A stretch of DNA of 64,000 nt. Source: UBA12567 sp964598425. Its GTDB lineage: Bacteria > Planctomycetota > Phycisphaerae > Phycisphaerales > SM1A02. Numbering within the stretch: position 1 is the stretch's first letter; each line of letters starts with the position of its first letter. This document shows, one piece after another, positions 63,091-64,000 of this stretch. Below the pieces are notes generated by a model. That model did no database searches. It was not told the DNA's origin and worked only from the letters and a program-made list of their open reading frames with translations. The position numbers and the translations under genes are program-made. Location of the stretch: the NCBI GenBank assembly GCA_964598425.1, contig CAZRBV010000003.1, positions 1-64,000 on the forward strand, in the 5' to 3' direction.

Positions 63091-64000
63091 GACGCGATCC
63101 ATACTACTGCCGTTTCTGATACTGCTGGCAGGCTGTCATGAAGGTCTGCGCCGATTCGAGTTTCGGGCTCTCAGAATGGGCTCCGAGGCTCGCGTAGTGA
63201 TGTACGTGGAGGATGAGGCTCGGGCTGCCGCCGCCGCAGACGCCGCGTTCTCTCGCATGGCTGTGCTGGAGCAGAGCCTGAGTGATTGGCGTATCGACAG
63301 TGAAGTGATGCGCCTTCGGAGCGCAGACCCCGGAGCGTGGACTGAGATCTCGCCAGCACTCTCAAGTGCGCTTGATCAAGCACTGCTGGTACACAGATGG
63401 ACGGAAGGGGCATTCGATCCTACCTGTGGAAGGATGACGGCGAAGTGGCGTGAGGCTCGAGCGGCCGGAGGCGCCCCACCAGTCTCTCCTGTTTCTGCCG
63501 CGATTACCGCTGGCCGGCTGACCGGTGTTGAGCGTATGTCGCGCTCCGGTACAGCGATTCGGTTTGAGAGTCCGGTTCCCTGGCTGGACTTTGGCGGAAT
63601 CGGCAAGGGCCTTGCGGCAGACGCTGCGCTTGAGTCAATGCGCGCAGCAGGCATTGAGGCAGCTCTTGCAGAATTGGGTGGCGATATGGCCCTTGGCGCG
63701 GCTCCGCCAGGAAAGGTCGGATGGCCGATTCGAGTGGGCGACGATGCACGTGCAGCGCAACTGGTACTCACGAACTGCGGCGTTGCGACCTCAGGATCGG
63801 GGCAGCAGCACCTCATCAATGATGGCGCCTTCTCTTCGCACATCATCGACCCGCGAACAGGGCTTTGGGTTGGGAAGCACCCGGATGTCACGGTCGTTGC
63901 GTCATCGGCGGGGGAGGCCGATGCCATTGCGTCGGCGGCATGTGTGCTTGGTCCTGATGAATTGCGGCGATTGCTCCGCTTGAATCGCTCAACATCGCAG
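63089..64000 (+). CDS. apbE: FAD:protein FMN transferase ApbE, lipoprotein (3' end cut by window edge)
   Basis: Open from the ATG at 63089 to the window edge, 304 codons visible. A lipoprotein signal (MTRSILLPFLILLAGCHEG, lipobox LAGC) precedes the ApbE fold: LEQSLSDWRIDSEVMRLRSA, TEGAFDPTCGRM, WLDFGGIGKGLAADAALESM, ALAELGGDMALG and FSSHIIDPRTGLW. ApbE attaches FMN covalently to Thr residues of respiratory proteins such as NqrB/C or RnfG in the periplasm. Its start codon overlaps that of the divergent FGE-like gene in the sequence CATG. The C-terminus lies beyond the window. Confidence 0.92.
   Translation, partial: MTRSILLPFLILLAGCHEGLRRFEFRALRMGSEARVVMYVEDEARAAAAADAAFSRMAVLEQSLSDWRIDSEVMRLRSADPGAWTEISPALSSALDQALLVHRWTEGAFDPTCGRMTAKWREARAAGGAPPVSPVSAAITAGRLTGVERMSRSGTAIRFESPVPWLDFGGIGKGLAADAALESMRAAGIEAALAELGGDMALGAAPPGKVGWPIRVGDDARAAQLVLTNCGVATSGSGQQHLINDGAFSSHIIDPRTGLWVGKHPDVTVVASSAGEADAIASAACVLGPDELRRLLRLNRSTSQ

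Noticed and set aside
1..64000. Integrated mobile element, prophage or genomic island
   Set aside because: No transposase, integrase, phage gene or tRNA-flanked repeat was recognised and the composition looks uniform by eye.

Overview
The window looks like chromosomal DNA of a planctomycete of the Phycisphaerae type. Indicators are eight secreted proteins ending in paired dockerin-like calcium loops (DxDGDGxVxVDDLLxxLxxWG), a short protein ending in a PAPG..RRRR sorting tail, two sigma factors fused to FHA domains beside a large Ser/Thr kinase, an ECF sigma/anti-sigma-like pair, and Tat-exported Gfo/Idh/MocA oxidoreductases. Coding density is high and GC content is fairly high throughout. I saw no tRNA, rRNA, CRISPR array, phage gene or transposase. 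Everything here is read by eye, so family calls rest on motifs and not on database searches.

Layout. 1-14.5 kb: an exported PHP hydrolase, a ChaA-type cation/proton antiporter, an M36-like metalloprotease, a large exported protein of unknown function, a cyclophilin, a GH57 amylase-like enzyme with a starch-binding-like module, and another dockerin protein. 14.6-25 kb: a glycine-zipper lipoprotein; a minus-strand group with an aldehyde dehydrogenase, a two-domain glyoxalase-fold protein and a sorting-tail protein under a cobalamin riboswitch; two exported amidohydrolases; then astB and a dCMP deaminase. 25-35 kb: an SSS symporter, FHA-sigma fusion 1, DMT and TauE/SafE transporters, an exported nuclease-like enzyme, then FHA-sigma fusion 2 followed by a 1111-aa kinase with C-terminal TPR-like helices. 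35.2-35.8 kb is a non-coding, repeat-rich, G-run-rich spacer. 35.8-48.6 kb: a subtilase, a CPA1 antiporter, a YdiJ-like flavin/FeS dehydrogenase, an M48 peptidase, an SMR transporter, a four-gene sigma/anti-sigma/EF-hand envelope module, and a metzincin protease. 48.6-64 kb: a three-gene overlapping minus-strand unit (RlmL-like methyltransferase, SGNH hydrolase, VTT-domain protein), ArfB, a 1220-aa repeat protein, pyrophosphatase, threonine aldolase, an MFS transporter, a Tat-exported oxidoreductase cluster and a truncated apbE.

How the genes fit together. The strongest theme is export of large calcium-loop proteins (proteases, amylase, PHP hydrolase, repeat proteins), which suits a heterotroph living on polymers or particles. 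The second theme is envelope-to-transcription signalling: FHA-sigma fusions beside a transmembrane kinase, and an ECF module whose EF-hand/Gly-rich envelope protein resembles the product of the divergently transcribed gene. The most novel items are the FHA-sigma/kinase pair, the riboswitch-controlled sorting-tail protein with no B12 transporter nearby, and the EF-hand sigma module.
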